Source of the DNA: Lathyrus oleraceus
Lineage: Eukaryota > Streptophyta > Magnoliopsida > Fabales > Fabaceae
DNA: 64,000 bases
Reading direction: 5' to 3'
Assembly (NCBI RefSeq): GCF_024323335.1
Contig: NC_066583.1
Location: forward strand, 366,045,877-366,109,876
In this document: positions 38,037 through 49,731 of the stretch, piece after piece
How the letters are laid out: every line of letters begins with the position of its first letter
Position numbering within the stretch: the first letter of the stretch is position 1
Program-made: the position numbers and the translations under genes
Notes under the pieces: generated by a model
Databases searched by the model: none
The model's input: the letters and a program-made list of their open reading frames with translations, nothing else
Told to the model about the DNA's origin: nothing

Positions 38037-38351
38037 TTTTCTTTTAACCTTCCTTTTAGTAAATAGTACTTTAGATATACCTACACCCTTTAGACTAGAA
38101 CAACACTTATGAAAAGGGCTCCCTAGGAGTACCTAGGATGTTTTGGGTGCTTAAAACCTTCCCATTGAATAACCAACCCCCTTACCCAGATCTCTGACAT
38201 TTTTACTAGTTTTTGATTCGATAAAACTTTTAGGTTTTTGTTCGCTTTCTAACCATTCCTTTGGATAAATAGAAGTGCGGTGGCGACTCGACTTGTATGG
38301 TTTACCTTGGATTTAGTCAATATCTCTAATGGTAACGAATACCCCGCTACA

Positions 38352-38811
38352 GTATCGTACGTTCATCCGCACTTCAACAGGGGCAACCCCTTTCTCACTT
38401 GTTTATGGCATGGATATTGTGCTCCCATTAGAGGTTGAGATCCCGTCACTACGTGTGCTAATGGAAGCCAAGTTGACTAAAGCTAAATGGTGCCAAACCA
38501 TATATGATTAGATGAATTTGATTGAAGAGAAGAGATTGACTTCCATGTGTCATGGTCAGTTATATCAGCAGAGGATGAAGAAAGCTTTTGATAAGAAGGT
38601 CAAGCCTCGTGTGTTCAGAGAAGGTGACCTCGTGCTCAAGAAGATTCTATCTTTCAAACCTGATGCTAGGGGAAAATGAACTCCTAATTATGAAGGCCCA
38701 TATGTTGTTAAGAGAGCATTTTCAGATGGTGCTTTGATTCTTAAAACTATGGATGGTGAAGAGTTCACTCGTCTTGTGAACACCGATGTAGTCAAGAAAT
38801 ACTTCGCCTAA
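38352..38811 (+). pseudogene. Pol of element 3, last part: integrase C-terminal region
   Basis: After the solo LTR the integrase frame resumes with [20 protein letters not shown], the usual run after the catalytic core of gypsy integrases. Then come FDKKVKPRVFREGDLVLKK (about 38590) and YEGPYVVKRAFSDGALIL (about 38693). The frame closes at TAA 38809-38811. Internal stops are TAG near 38509 and TGA near 38678. Together with 31295-34304 this makes one interrupted pol. Confidence 0.85.
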
Positions 38812-40675
38812 AAAAGAAAAGAACAACTTGCAAAGTTGAAAACCTGAAAGGGCGGCTTAGGCAAAAATGAGCGTCTCGGTGGATTGAAAATCCGAAAGGG
38901 TGATCCAGGCAAAAATTAGATACATAAAAAAAAAATTATCCTGGTAGATTGAGTACCCCACCTTATGGCAATCTAGGCAAAAATTAGGGATTATGGCAAG
39001 TAACTGCATTCGGTTAGTCCTAATCTTGGAGACAGGTTTAAGCATGTCGTTTGATTCTGATTCGTTATTCTCAATCGTCGCGAAGAGCACAATGGATATT
39101 CAAGAAGGTGGAGAGTGAAGTGATCATTGTATTCAATATAGCCTTTTTCCATGTAAATTACCATTTTCAACTTTGTAAATATCTATGGAGTCTTGTCATT
39201 TACAGACTACCATTCTATTAAATAAAGTTGATCCTTTTATCCAATTGTTTCTACTCTTATTTAATTCTGCTTTATGATGATAATTTTGAAATAAATTAAT
39301 GAATAAAAATTATTTTTCTTAAAATAATAAAAACAATCACTTTAAGAATAATTGATTTCAGCAAGGATTATCAACAACAATCTGAAAACAGGTAAGTCTT
39401 GAAGTGTGAAGCCTCGTTGGTCTTCCCCAAGCATTCGGTTTGGTAACTATTTTCCTCCCCGACAGTTCGTTGGTTATCCCCAGTTGAGTTGGTGGGTCAT
39501 ATCCCAAGTGGATTCGAGCTGATGATTGATCCCTTTCACGAATCCATGTTCCCCAATTGTGGTGCTCCTATTGATATCCTCCAGTTTGGTTTTCCATTAG
39601 CATATTTGTGTTGCATTAACTTCGGCAATTCATTAGATCCAATTATCTTTTCCTTGGAATTGGTTTATTTGGCAATTTCCATGGAGAATTTGTTGCCTAT
39701 TGAGGAATGTCATGATCTTGGTTGTAGCATCCTCAGTAATTTTCTTTAATCCTCATGTAGAGTTTTACCTCTTCTATTCCCCGGCGGAGTTTGTCTTCAG
39801 ATATTGAAGATCCCTCGTTCCCGACAGTTTTGGATTCTGGGCAGTTTTTGTCTTTATCCCCTGCAAGGTTGTCTCCCATTTGGTATGGTATTGACCTAAA
39901 ATTCCCTGCAGAGTTGACAATTTGGATCCTCAGCAGATCCTTTCTCTAACCTCGGCGTGTTCGTTTGAGATTCTTTCAGCAATGCCCTCTTCTCCCGTGG
40001 AATTTTCCGTGTGTAGTTGGAAGCATGTTCTCCATGACTTTCCCAACCATGGTTGTTTTGTTTAGAGCCAGATGATTTATTTTCATCCCTAGCATTTTTC
40101 TCCAGTTGGTATTTCCATCTTGTTGAGATTAGCCGAGTGTTGCAGCAGTGATTCAAATCTTTGACGTTTGTATCCTTTGTGTTATTTTGTTAACATAATC
40201 ACAATCATATACATGCATATTCATGCATAAAACTATTCATTATGCATTTTTATTGCATTTGATCTCGTTATTCTGATCCCCTGCTTCAGTGATATCATTT
40301 GCATATGCAGAATTGGTGTGTCTGTCCTCTTTCAATTGTAAAGTGTCAGCCCCTTTAAGCAGAAAAAGTTTAATCTTTCTCATTTCCCCTCTGAGTTATT
40401 TCCTCATAGATGATTATTATTTTAGTTTTCTCCCCAGCTAATTATCTGGATGGAACCACTCCCCTTGAGTTATATCCTCATTTGGTCGAGTATTTGTTTG
40501 ACCGTTTCTTTCTAGTTATTACCTAGATAGATATTTTGGTCCCTTGAGAGTCTATTACACAGTAACTGGTAATATTCTTCTCAATTTTTGACTACTTTAC
40601 TTTTGCCCAATACCTGGTAAATGTAATTTACTTCCTTTGCTTTCCCCAGCAGATTCGTTTTCACGTTCCCCTAGG
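38812..40675 (+). other. 3' non-coding region of element 3
   Basis: No gene. About 38845-38970 holds three degenerate copies of a block like TTGAAAATCCGAAAGGG...CCAGGCAAAAAT. From about 39380 to 40650 the sequence is pyrimidine-rich with scattered CCCCAG(C/A)AG/CCCCGGCAG-type words, probably an old decayed repeat. Frames at 39489-39749 and 39896-40156 have no recognisable domain and are not called. Confidence 0.55.
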
Positions 40676-41495
40676 CAGTATATCCTTGATATGTTCATCC
40701 TAACCGATGACGGATATTCTCCATTTGTGGTTTTCTACCCAGTAAAAAGGTAGTTGTAATCCCTACTTTTATTCCCCAGAGAGTTAATCCTTGATATGTT
40801 CATCTTAACTGATGACAGATTTTCTCCTCTTTTTGGTCTTCTACCCAGTAACCAGTAGTTATAAATCCTACTCCCCCTCCCCCCGAGTTTATCCTTGATA
40901 TGTTCACTCTAATTGATGATGGATTTTCTCGTCTTTGCGGTCTTCTGCTCAGTAAATGGTAGATATAAATCCTACTTTTCCCCTCAGAGTTAATCCTTGA
41001 TATGTTCACCATAACTAGTGACGAATTTTCTCTATTTTTATGGTCTTCTGTCCAGTAACCGATAGTTGTAAGTCCCACTTCCTCTCCGAGTCTATCCTTG
41101 ATATGTTCATCCTAACCGGTGACGGATATTCTCTCTTTGGTGTTCTATCCAGTAACTGATAGATATAATTCCTATTTTCTCCCCGGCAGTCTATCCTTGA
41201 TATGTTCATCTTAACCGATGATGGATAGTCTTCCTTTGAGTTTATCCTTGATATGTTCACTTTAACTGGTGACGGATATTCTCTAATGTTGGTCTTCTAC
41301 CCAGTAACCGGTAGTTGTAAATCCTATTTGAGCTTTTCTCCAGCAGGTTATTCTTACCCAGTAACAGGTAACAAATACACCTTTTTCTCCTCAGCGAGTC
41401 ATCCTTGATATGTTTACCCTAACCGGTAACGGATGTCCCTCTGTCAGAGTATATTATCTTCCTACCCAGTAATCGGTAATAGATAATATATTTCT
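40676..41495 (+). repeat. ~100-bp tandem array in the 3' region of element 3
   Basis: About eight units start ATCCTTGATATGTTCA at roughly 40681, 40790, 40889, 40993, 41093, 41190, 41240 and 41401. Each continues with TAACCGGTGACGGATATTCTC-like sequence, a TCTTCTACCCAGTAACCGG block and a pyrimidine-rich spacer. Units vary from about 50 to 160 bp through truncation and insertion. Minus-strand frames here (MNISRINS repeats) are translations of the array, not genes. Confidence 0.85.
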
Positions 41496-41940
41496 GGTAC
41501 TCTTGTGTTGAAGTTCATTCTTCCTCAATTGAGTTTGATTCGGGTATTTTAGCTTTGTTCTGATTCACCTGTTTCCCCTGTAGATTTTTCCTTATCCCCA
41601 ACCGAGTCCTTCTATCGATTTATTTTCATGGAAAACCCCTCGTGTCACCAGCAGTTTTCGAGTCGTATCCTGGCCTATGCACAACTCTTATCCCCAGAGT
41701 CTCTGTCTCCCCATTGAGTGTTCCAAATGGAATACATTCCGCTCATGTGGACTCTCATGTCTCTCCGGATTCTTTTTCTTTGTGACAATATATTCCCCAC
41801 AAATATTATTTTAACATTCATATCATATGCATCATGAGGTCTCTTAGGGACCAAAAATTATTTCTATATCTTGTTATTTAAGTCCATTCTACTAAGTTGA
41901 TACGAAGATTTTAACCTTCACATCCTCAATTATAATGTCT

Positions 41941-41955
41941 TTAAATAGGGGCAGC
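41941..41955 (+). promoter_or_regulatory. Polypurine tract of element 3
   Basis: TTAAATAGGGGCAGC directly precedes the 3' LTR start TGTAAGACCC at 41956. The core matches the reversed tract of element 0 at 1549-1561. Confidence 0.8.
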
Positions 41956-43327
41956 TGTAAGACCCTAATTTTGACCCTAAGATCCCTCATGCTACCTCAT
42001 CATATGCATTGGCTTTGGGATCACACCTTGGCATCCTCTTTACCCCTCATTCATTGAGCTTACATTGGGAGAGGTCACCAAGCACATTTGATTGTATCAT
42101 ACTTTTTTTTCTTTGTTTACTAACCAAAATACCAAAAATATATCAATATGTAGTTTACTTCTTTTATAGGTAGTGTGTGTTCACATTGGCTCTAGACATC
42201 ATATATGGATCCCCATGATCTTCATTTATCATTTTTATTAAGAATTCATCAAGAGTTTGAAGCTTGTTTGCCTTGGAAACCCTAATTCATCTAGGTATCT
42301 TGTGTGACTTCCTCAACAAGTTTCCTCATCATCTAATCAAATGTTTCAAGGGATACTTAATATTACATCATCTTATGCATATATGATCCTCCATGAGTTC
42401 AAGAGATCAAGAGAACTTCAAGTTTTCAAGTTGGTTCAAAGTGGTTGGCAACAGAAAGTCAACTGGTCAAAACTGGGGTTCACTAGACCCTATATCCTAC
42501 AATTTTCGTCATATGAAAATGATTCCAAAAGAAATGTTAACCTTATTACATTCCAAACAACTTTAATGTTGAATTCAAGATCTATTTTTTCTTTGAAAGT
42601 CATTTTTTATGATGAAAGATTATAGGTCATTTTGTCTGAACCCTAGTTAGGAGGTCAACTTCCAAGGACCATAACTTGCTCATTTTGTATGATATGAAAT
42701 ACATTCAAGTTTCAGGATCAAATTCAATATGTCTTCTCCAACTTTTATTCTTAGAATAAATTCAAATTCAACTTAAAAATACATGTGCCAAGAGGAAACA
42801 TTATAGGTCATTTTGGGCCATTACCATTGAACAAGTGATTTTCCTCAACTTCTAAAATGCATAACTCCTTCATGCCAAATCCAAATAAGGTAAAACTTAT
42901 GACCATATTGAATAGGTTTGAAAGAGATACAACTTTTATGAATGAACGTTTTCCATTTGAAGCCCATAAAAAAATTTATTCAAGGTGGAAGAAGTGAACA
43001 TTTGACTTGGTACTTAGAAATTTTTCATTTATGTTTTATTTCCCAAACTTCCACCTCAAAATTCATCATCATCCATGCTTCAAATGGAAATGTGTTCAAC
43101 ATGAAATTTGTTCCCTTGATCTCACCTTTCCAAAAAGTCTAAGATCATCTCATTTTGCCAAGAATTGGATGACTTGCACATGGTTTCTCTTCAAGGCTCC
43201 ATTTGGATGAATTTCATGTTCACTTTCCAATTTCTATTGCATGATCACATGCCACACTTTCACCATTACACGTGATGAAATTTGGACCTGATTATATCAT
43301 TTCATGGGCATATCACAAGCCCGTGCC
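41956..43327 (+). mobile_element. 3' LTR of element 3, truncated
   Basis: It starts TGTAAGACCCTAATTTTGACC and runs colinear with the element 1 LTR (7854-9230) and the reversed element 2 LTR. Similarity ends around 43300-43327, at a spot equivalent to 'CATGGGC...GCCCATGC' in element 1, so about 1.37 of ~4.7 kb remain. Beyond lies unrelated C-rich/AT-rich sequence. No gene is seen; frames at 42341-43210 are LTR sequence. Confidence 0.8.
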
Positions 43328-43735
43328 CACTCCCGCCCTACCCCTACCTATTAAATTTAATTTATTACCCTTATTTTTAATAATTTTATTACTCATTTAC
43401 ACTTTCTAATCTTAAAATATCATGTTTATTAGATTTTTTATTTATTAATTTGAAAATACAAACTAAATAAAAATAATCAAGTATTATGATTATTCTTAAA
43501 ATAATCAATTATTTAATTTAATTATTGATTTTTATTATTATTGAAAAAAATATGCGTTTAAAAAAATACAATTTATGCGGGTGAAGGTGGGGAAACTTGT
43601 TCCTCGTTGGGGAAGGGGGCAAGGGACCAATTGTTAGCCCCAACCGGGTCTCGGGCAGGAGGGACTGGTTTTGGGAGGCAAGGACGAGGTTGGTAATGCT
43701 TAAACTTGCGCCGGTCGATTGTCATGCCTAAATAT
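43328..43735. repeat. Unclassified element fragment with C-rich and G-rich ends
   Basis: A C-rich start (TCCCGCCCTACCCCTACC) is followed by ~200 bp of AT-rich DNA. Then comes a G-rich block at about 43578-43690 (GCGGGTGAAGGTGGGG; GGGGAAGGGGGCAAGGG). This composition pattern is seen in some non-autonomous hAT-like plant repeats, but no terminal inverted repeat or target duplication was found. It marks the place where the 3' LTR of element 3 is cut off. Confidence 0.3.
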
Positions 43736-45420
43736 ATGGATACTTTATCCTAATCTACAAATTTGAGCCATTGAAAGGATATATGACAGGATTGTAGAAT
43801 GCTTGATATCTGGATTTCTTTTATATCTCAAGGATGTAGTCATCTCCCTTGAAGTTTCTAATCTTCATTGATGATATTGCATGAACACATGGAGGGTTGT
43901 TAACTCCCATTTTCTACACGAGCATACATAGTCCTTCAGGTTAACTGAAAGCCTTTCTCATGGTATTTCAATGTGCATGACCTTAAATATATGCTCAAGT
44001 GATATCCTACAACATATTACATAGAAGCAGTTTAGGTAAGAACAAAATTAACAAGTGAAGAACTAACACTGGACAATTATCTTATAATCCATAAGTTGGT
44101 GTATGTGTTGGTTCTCTCAATTTTCCTTTTAATGTTGGATAAAATATCTCCATCACTTAATTTTTTAAAATATCATCATATTACTTTCCCACCTTTCCAT
44201 CGTGTAGGTTATGGTTTCTTTCACCATATTTACCAATGGTTTAGACCTTGATTCAAGAATCACACTATTAAATGCTTCTAACATGTTAAGAACAGAGTCA
44301 CACTTTGAATGTGTCATAAACTGTGATTTACTCCTAAACTTAGGCAGGGTCTTCATCATATGCACAAAAGCCTTTATGTTCACCACTTTCATTGCCTACA
44401 TTTCTCTTGCCCAAGCTTGCAGGTAAGTTTATTTGGCAGACTTTCATATGATTTCTTTTAACAAATTTCCAGGATACTTCTTCCTAAAGTTATTATACAA
44501 GTTCCTTACATAAAACCTTTGTTCAACCTTAGGAAAAAACTCATCCATAGCTGGTAACAAACCCTACAATATAACATACAATACATAAATACAATTATAA
44601 TTAAAATAAAACATAAAAGAAATGATTAATCAAAATAGACCATACCTTTTATTGATCATAAATAAAAGTGTATGAAAGACACTCATCCCTACGTCCATGG
44701 TCATTAATAAGTAGTTCCAAAAACATGTCCAGTTATCCTTTGTTCCCCCCTTCAACAATAACAAATGTTATTGGAAACATTTGATCATTAGAATCACTAC
44801 CAATGGTTGCCAATATTTGTTCTCCATACAATCCCTTAAAAAATCATCCATCAAGACTAATAACATATCCACATAGCTTGAAACTCTCTTTGAATGCTAC
44901 ATAACATATATACAACCTTTTGAAATGAAGCCTTTTATCTTCAATTCCTTCTTCCACTGGTTGGACATTTAATTTGACTATTGACCCTGGATTTGTTCTT
45001 AGAACTTCATAACAATAGTAAAAATTCTAGCGTAATCGCGTAGGAAGGAACCATCTACGATGTCTCTTGCTGCAAATCTTGCCTTAATTGCCTTTGTCTT
45101 CTTGACACCTACATTTTATTTCCTTTTTCCCTTTTCTTTTATATCCTTATTCTTTAATTTATTCTAAATCCTCTTAATCAACCAACTTGTATTCATCAAC
45201 TTGACATTATATTCTATACTACAATTATGGATGGAAGTTACTTTCCTAAGTTTCCAAACCTCCTCCTTCGGCAACTTTGCACAATATGCTCCCCCCATTC
45301 ACAAACCTTACTTCATCTAACAATAACCTCTCTTTTTTTTCATTTTTAGTGAACTTTAGATCCATATCATATTGGATAAAAATATGTTGTTATTTCTTCT
45401 TTAAAATCACTTTTGGTACT
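43736..45420 (-). pseudogene. Mutator-like (MULE) transposase relic
   Basis: Read on the minus strand, N- to C-terminus. A CEWG...KLPKEEVWKLRK zinc-region-like segment lies near 45270. ARFAARDIVDGSFLRDYAR and 'NPGS'-like remnants follow near 45050-44980. The catalytic core lies near 44900-44640 (SFKLCGYVISLDG, then FFKGLYGEQILATIGSDSN and FVIVEGGNKG). The segment SEAFNSVILESRSKPLVNM-like is open at 44392-44165. A SWIM zinc-finger remnant CSCRKWEL...CVHA lies near 43950. Many stops and shifts are present, and no terminal repeats were found. The domain order is that of MURA/FAR1-related plant transposases. Confidence 0.8.
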
Positions 45421-46283
45421 AAAATATGTCTCTAACGCCCACTTATAATTAGCCAAGTATTTATGAACTTGAAAATTGCATACTTCTTCTTAGTAGTTCC
45501 ACTTATTCTTAATAGATCTCCCAAATAAAATTGTCCGATTGTAAAATAGTTTTGAAAAGCTTATTAGAGTTTTTAAAAAACTAGTTTACGAGGCGGAAGA
45601 AAAGTGAGTATAACAATATGATGCTTATCAAACAATATGTTCACAGAATAACTCAATCAGCATACAATATGATAAAGATTGAATCAAATAACTAACAAAA
45701 AGAACCAACAAAAAAATGTATCATACTAAAATCAAATTTATACAAAGCGCATAAATATTCAAAAGTAATACAATATGTATTCTAGTACCACAATTTTCAA
45801 TCTTGAACAACAACAAGATTTTTGGAAGTGCCGATTCTAACAAAACCTACACTTATTTGATAACTCACTATTACGGTAAAACCTAACAACATATAATTCT
45901 AATAAAGCGATAAAAAAAATCTAAACATGCAATACTACAAAATTAAAATAGAGAGAGAAGTGTACACAAGATTTATAGTGGTTTGACTATTGTTCTCGCT
46001 AAGACTACTCTACCCTTTAATATTTTCCCATTGAAAATTTTGGTCTTCCAATATAGTTTGTGGAAGACTACACGATGTTTAGTATAATCACAATATCCAA
46101 ATAATGCTAAAAATATAAAAATCTTCTATGTGGATCCCTTCACTTTTACTTAATATCCAAACTAAATCCTCACAAAATCTTTACTCAAAATCATCTTGAA
46201 TCTTCTAGACACAACAAAGACAACATTCTGATACAATAATTATTCCAACTTTACTACATATTGATTTATTTCTATAATTTATA
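45421..46283. other. No gene seen; repeat-like, AT-rich
   Basis: The interval lies between the MULE relic and the copia relic. It is AT-rich with no supported open frame. A stretch near 45950-45990 (AGAGAGAAGTGTACACAAGATTTATAGTGG) recalls words common in legume repeats. If the copia element had a 5' LTR it should end here, but no TG...CA boundary could be fixed. Confidence 0.4.
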
Positions 46284-49200
46284 TAGTATCAGTATTTTTT
46301 CCTGGTTAATATCCATCAATTTGCTTCTTTTCTTCTTCATCGACACCCTTGTTTTCCTCTGTCACCATGCCTTCTATCCCAAACCCGACAAGTATTTTTC
46401 CTTCTTTTGAAAATCCGCCCATCACTGATCACTCCACAACAACCTCAAACATATACCCTTGTGTTATTCACCATTTAGATAGTCCTTCAATTGTCCTTGT
46501 TACCCCTTTACTTACTGGTGATAACTATGGTTCATGGAGTTGCGCAGTAACAATGGCACTTCGTGCCAAAAATAAATTAGGTTTTATTGACGGGCCACTT
46601 ACCAGTCTGAAGAAGAAAGAAGATATTCCTAAATGCCAATGTTGCAACGATCTGGTTGCAAGTTGGATTCTTAAATCAGTTTCAACCGAGATTCGTCCTA
46701 GCATTTTGTACGGTGAAACTACAACACAAATCTGGTCCGATCTAAAAGATTCATTCTCTCAATCAAATGCCCCTAAAATATATCAATTGAAACAGTCAAT
46801 TTATACCCTCAAACAAGAAGGCATGTATGTCTCTCTTTATTTCACTCAACTCAAATCTCTTTCGGATAAACTCAATTCTATTGCTCATATCAATCCTTGT
46901 ATCTGTAGTAATGCTAAAAGAATTCTTGATCAGTAGAATCAAGATCGTGCAATGGAATTCCTTCAAGGAGTTCAAGATCGTTTTTCGGATGTTCACAGTC
47001 AAATTCTTCTGATGGATCCATTTCCATCAATTCGGTGTATCTATAATCTAGTTCTCCAAGAAGGAAAACAACAAGAAATCAGTTTTCACCCTCTCCCTAC
47101 TGAAGAATCGGTTGTGCTCTATACCTCTAAAGCGGCATATCGCACTCAAGAAAAATGTCAGCATCCTTACTATGAACACTGCAATAAGCATGGTCACACT
47201 ATTGCTACTTGCTATCAGATTCATGGCTTCCCAAATAAGCCACAAAAGAAATCAGAATCATCATCATCCTCTCCCGCTAATCAACTGTCAAGCGCATAAT
47301 ATCAAAAACTCTTATCTCTCTTAGATAAAGAAGAGATAATGGGACCATCAGTGAAGTTACCTTTACTTGTATTCCTTTTGTACATCTCTTTCTTTATTTT
47401 TCTTCATATTCTCCCGTTAATACTCATATCTTTGTTCAACTGTCTGATGGTTCTCAAGTGCTTATGAAACACATAGGCACTATTAATTGTTCACCATCAC
47501 TTACACTTACGAATGTTTTCCACACTCCAAATTTCAAATATAATCTATTATCTATCTCACAATTAACAAAATCAATAAATTATGATGCAATTTTCTAATC
47601 TTCTGGTTTCATTTTTCAGGACCAGGCAACGAAGAAGATGATTGGTCAGTGTAGTGCTCAGAATGGACTTTTCTAGCTAAATGATGCATCAATATCAAAT
47701 AAGCATGATAAGGATCACTATTGCCTTAGTCATCCATCAAGCTCTTTTTTTAGTTTGAAGCATTGTAATAAGTTTGACCTATGGCATTCACGCCTAGGTC
47801 ATCCATCGTTGTCTCGTTTTAATTTCATTGTTAAAATTTCTCCAAATATTAAATCAAATAAATACTTTATTTGTGAAATGTGTCTGCGTGCGAAAAACCA
47901 CGTTTACCTTTTTCCTTAAGAACTACTTATTCATCTCATTATTTTGAATTAATTCATGTTGACATTTAGGGTCCATTCTTTATACCATCCAACAATGGAT
48001 CACGTTATTTTCTAACGATTGTCGATGATTTTTCACGGTGTACTTAGTTGAATCTAATGCAACATAAATCTGAAACATTTACTATGTTAGTTCATTTTTT
48101 TACTCAAATAAATCGTTAATTTAACACTAAAATCGATCAAATCAACTCTGGTAATGGGGACATCTTTCTTCCCTAACTCCAAACCATTTGTTCCGACAAC
48201 GGTTCATAATTCTTGTCCACACAGATGCAAACATGGTTTCATGATCATGGCATCATTCATCAACGCAATTGCGTTGCAACTCCTCAATATAATGGAGTAG
48301 TGGAACAAAAACATCGACGCCTTCTTGGTGTTGCAAGAGCTTTGCGCTTTCAAGCAAACATACCTCTTTCTTGTTAGGGAGAATGTGTTCTTACTGCAAC
48401 ATACCTTATAAACAAACTCCCTACTCCTATCCTAAAATATAAATCTCCTCATCAAATTTTACTTGGTTCTCCTCCTTCATACTCATCACTTCGTGTGTTT
48501 GGCTGTCTATGTTTTGCTAAAAATATGAATATTCAACATAAATTTGATGAGCGGTCCAAACCAGGTATTTTTGTTGGTTACCCTTTTAATAAAAAAGGAT
48601 ATCACATATATGACATGAAAACTCATCAAATATCTCTCTCGCGCGATGTTCAGTTTCATGAAATTATATTTCCTTATCAAGATCTTCAGTCTCCTCCCTT
48701 TAATAATTCCATAAGCATCAACACTCAAATTCTTGATTATGAATTTGATGACACATCTTCCATTTTACCAACTCAACCTAATAACCTCCTAGTAATAGTC
48801 ACAATGATAATCCAAATGACACAATTATGACTCTTTCCTCTTCTCAAGATGATACCTCATCCAATCTTTCTTCAATTTCTATAGAAACTCTACCAAATAA
48901 TCCTCCTACAAAATTAAATCCTTCAAATCATATTCATTCTGAACATATTCGTACTCCTTCAGTTCACCTCAAGGATTATGTCACTAAAATTAATAATGTC
49001 ACATCAAAAATTAATTTTCCTTTGGAAAATTATTTATCATTCTCAAATCTAAGTAATTCTCATCGAGCTTTTCTCATCAGTCTCATTGAAAATAAAGAAC
49101 CAAAATTTTATTCTCAAGCCATGCAATCAGCTGAATGACATGAAGTTATGGCAAAAGAAATTCAAGCCCTTGAATCGAACAACACTTGGACTGTATGTCC

Positions 49201-49731
49201 ATTTCCATAAGGAAAAACAGTAATTGGTTGTAAGTGGGTTTACAAAATAAAATGTCACTCCGATGGTACCATTGAGAGGTATAACGCTCGATTTGTAACC
49301 AAAGGCTACACTCAAGTTCAAGGTATCGATTATCATGATACCTTTGCACCGGTCGCCAAATTAGTCGTAGTTCAACTTCTTCTCTCTATTGTCGCCATTA
49401 AAAAATGGTAATTACATCAACTTGATGTCAATAATGCATTCCTTCAAGGAGATCTCAATGAAGAAACTTATTTGAAATTGCCACCTGGATTCTCCCATAA
49501 AGGGAAACCATGTGTCTGCAAATTAAACAAATCAATTTATGGTCTTAAATAGGCTTCTCGCCAATGGTTCTCAAAAATATCCATCACTCTTATTCAAAAA
49601 GGTTTTTTTCAATCAATTTATGATTATAGTCTGTTCACTTATAATTGTGATCAAACGACCATATTTGTCCTTGTTTATGTTGATGACATCATCATCATCA
49701 CTGGCAACAATGAAGATGTCATCTCAGATAT
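46284..49731 (+). pseudogene. Ty1/copia retrotransposon gag-pol relic, truncated in RT
   Basis: A weak PBS-like TAGTATCAG lies at 46284-46292. Gag starts at ATG 46367 and is open to TAG 46934: LLTGDNYGSWSCAVTMALRA is the copia gag signature. Gag continues at 46937-47299 with a zinc knuckle HCNKHGHTIATC whose first Cys is Tyr. The pre-integrase motif LWHSRLGHPS is near 47778, and integrase is at about 47930-48480 (VEQKHRRLLGVARAL near 48300). FDERSKPGIFVGYP lies near 48545. RT spans about 49140-49731 with [32 protein letters not shown] and VYVDDIIII (near 49676). Over ten stops and shifts are present. It ends abruptly just after the YVDD block; RNase H and 3' LTR are missing. Confidence 0.88.

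Larger units (their letters stand above)
34305..38351 (+). mobile_element. Solo LTR 'C' of an Ogre-type element inserted in integrase
   Basis: The 4,047-bp unit starts TGTAATACCCCAAAATTT and ends ATACCCCGCTACA. Identical GTATC copies flank it (34300-34304 and 38352-38356). Integrase reading resumes in frame after one copy of the duplication. No PBS, PPT or protein domain lies inside, so it is a solo LTR. The 3' end carries GAAGTGCGGTGGCGACTC (compare 12421). Internal landmarks are a 180-bp tandem duplication and a triple 'GATACGTAGGCA' repeat. Open frames inside are unsupported. Confidence 0.92.
24826..43327 (+). mobile_element. Ogre-type LTR retrotransposon, most complete copy, 'element 3'
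   Basis: Order: 5' LTR tail (24826-25078), PBS, leader, ORF1 (25960-27438), gag-protease (27717-31039), intron (31040-31294), pol (31295-38811, split by solo LTR C), 3' region with ~100-bp tandem repeats, PPT (41941-41953) and 3' LTR start (41956-43327). Extra ORF1, intron between protease and pol, second RNase H and 3' tandem repeats are the Ogre hallmarks. All genes carry stops or shifts, so the copy is dead. Both LTRs are truncated. Confidence 0.9.

Noticed and set aside
34305..38351. Full-length non-autonomous retroelement instead of a solo LTR
   Set aside because: There is no PBS after an internal CA, no polypurine tract and no pair of internal long repeats; the only internal duplication is 180 bp.
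39489..39749. 86-codon plus-strand frame in the element 3 3' region
   Set aside because: Position is in the non-coding 3' region, and no domain or conserved counterpart was recognised.
40800..41260. Minus-strand frames rich in MNISRIN repeats
   Set aside because: They are translations of the ~100-bp tandem array in the 3' region of element 3; the reading is repetitive and not conserved outside it.
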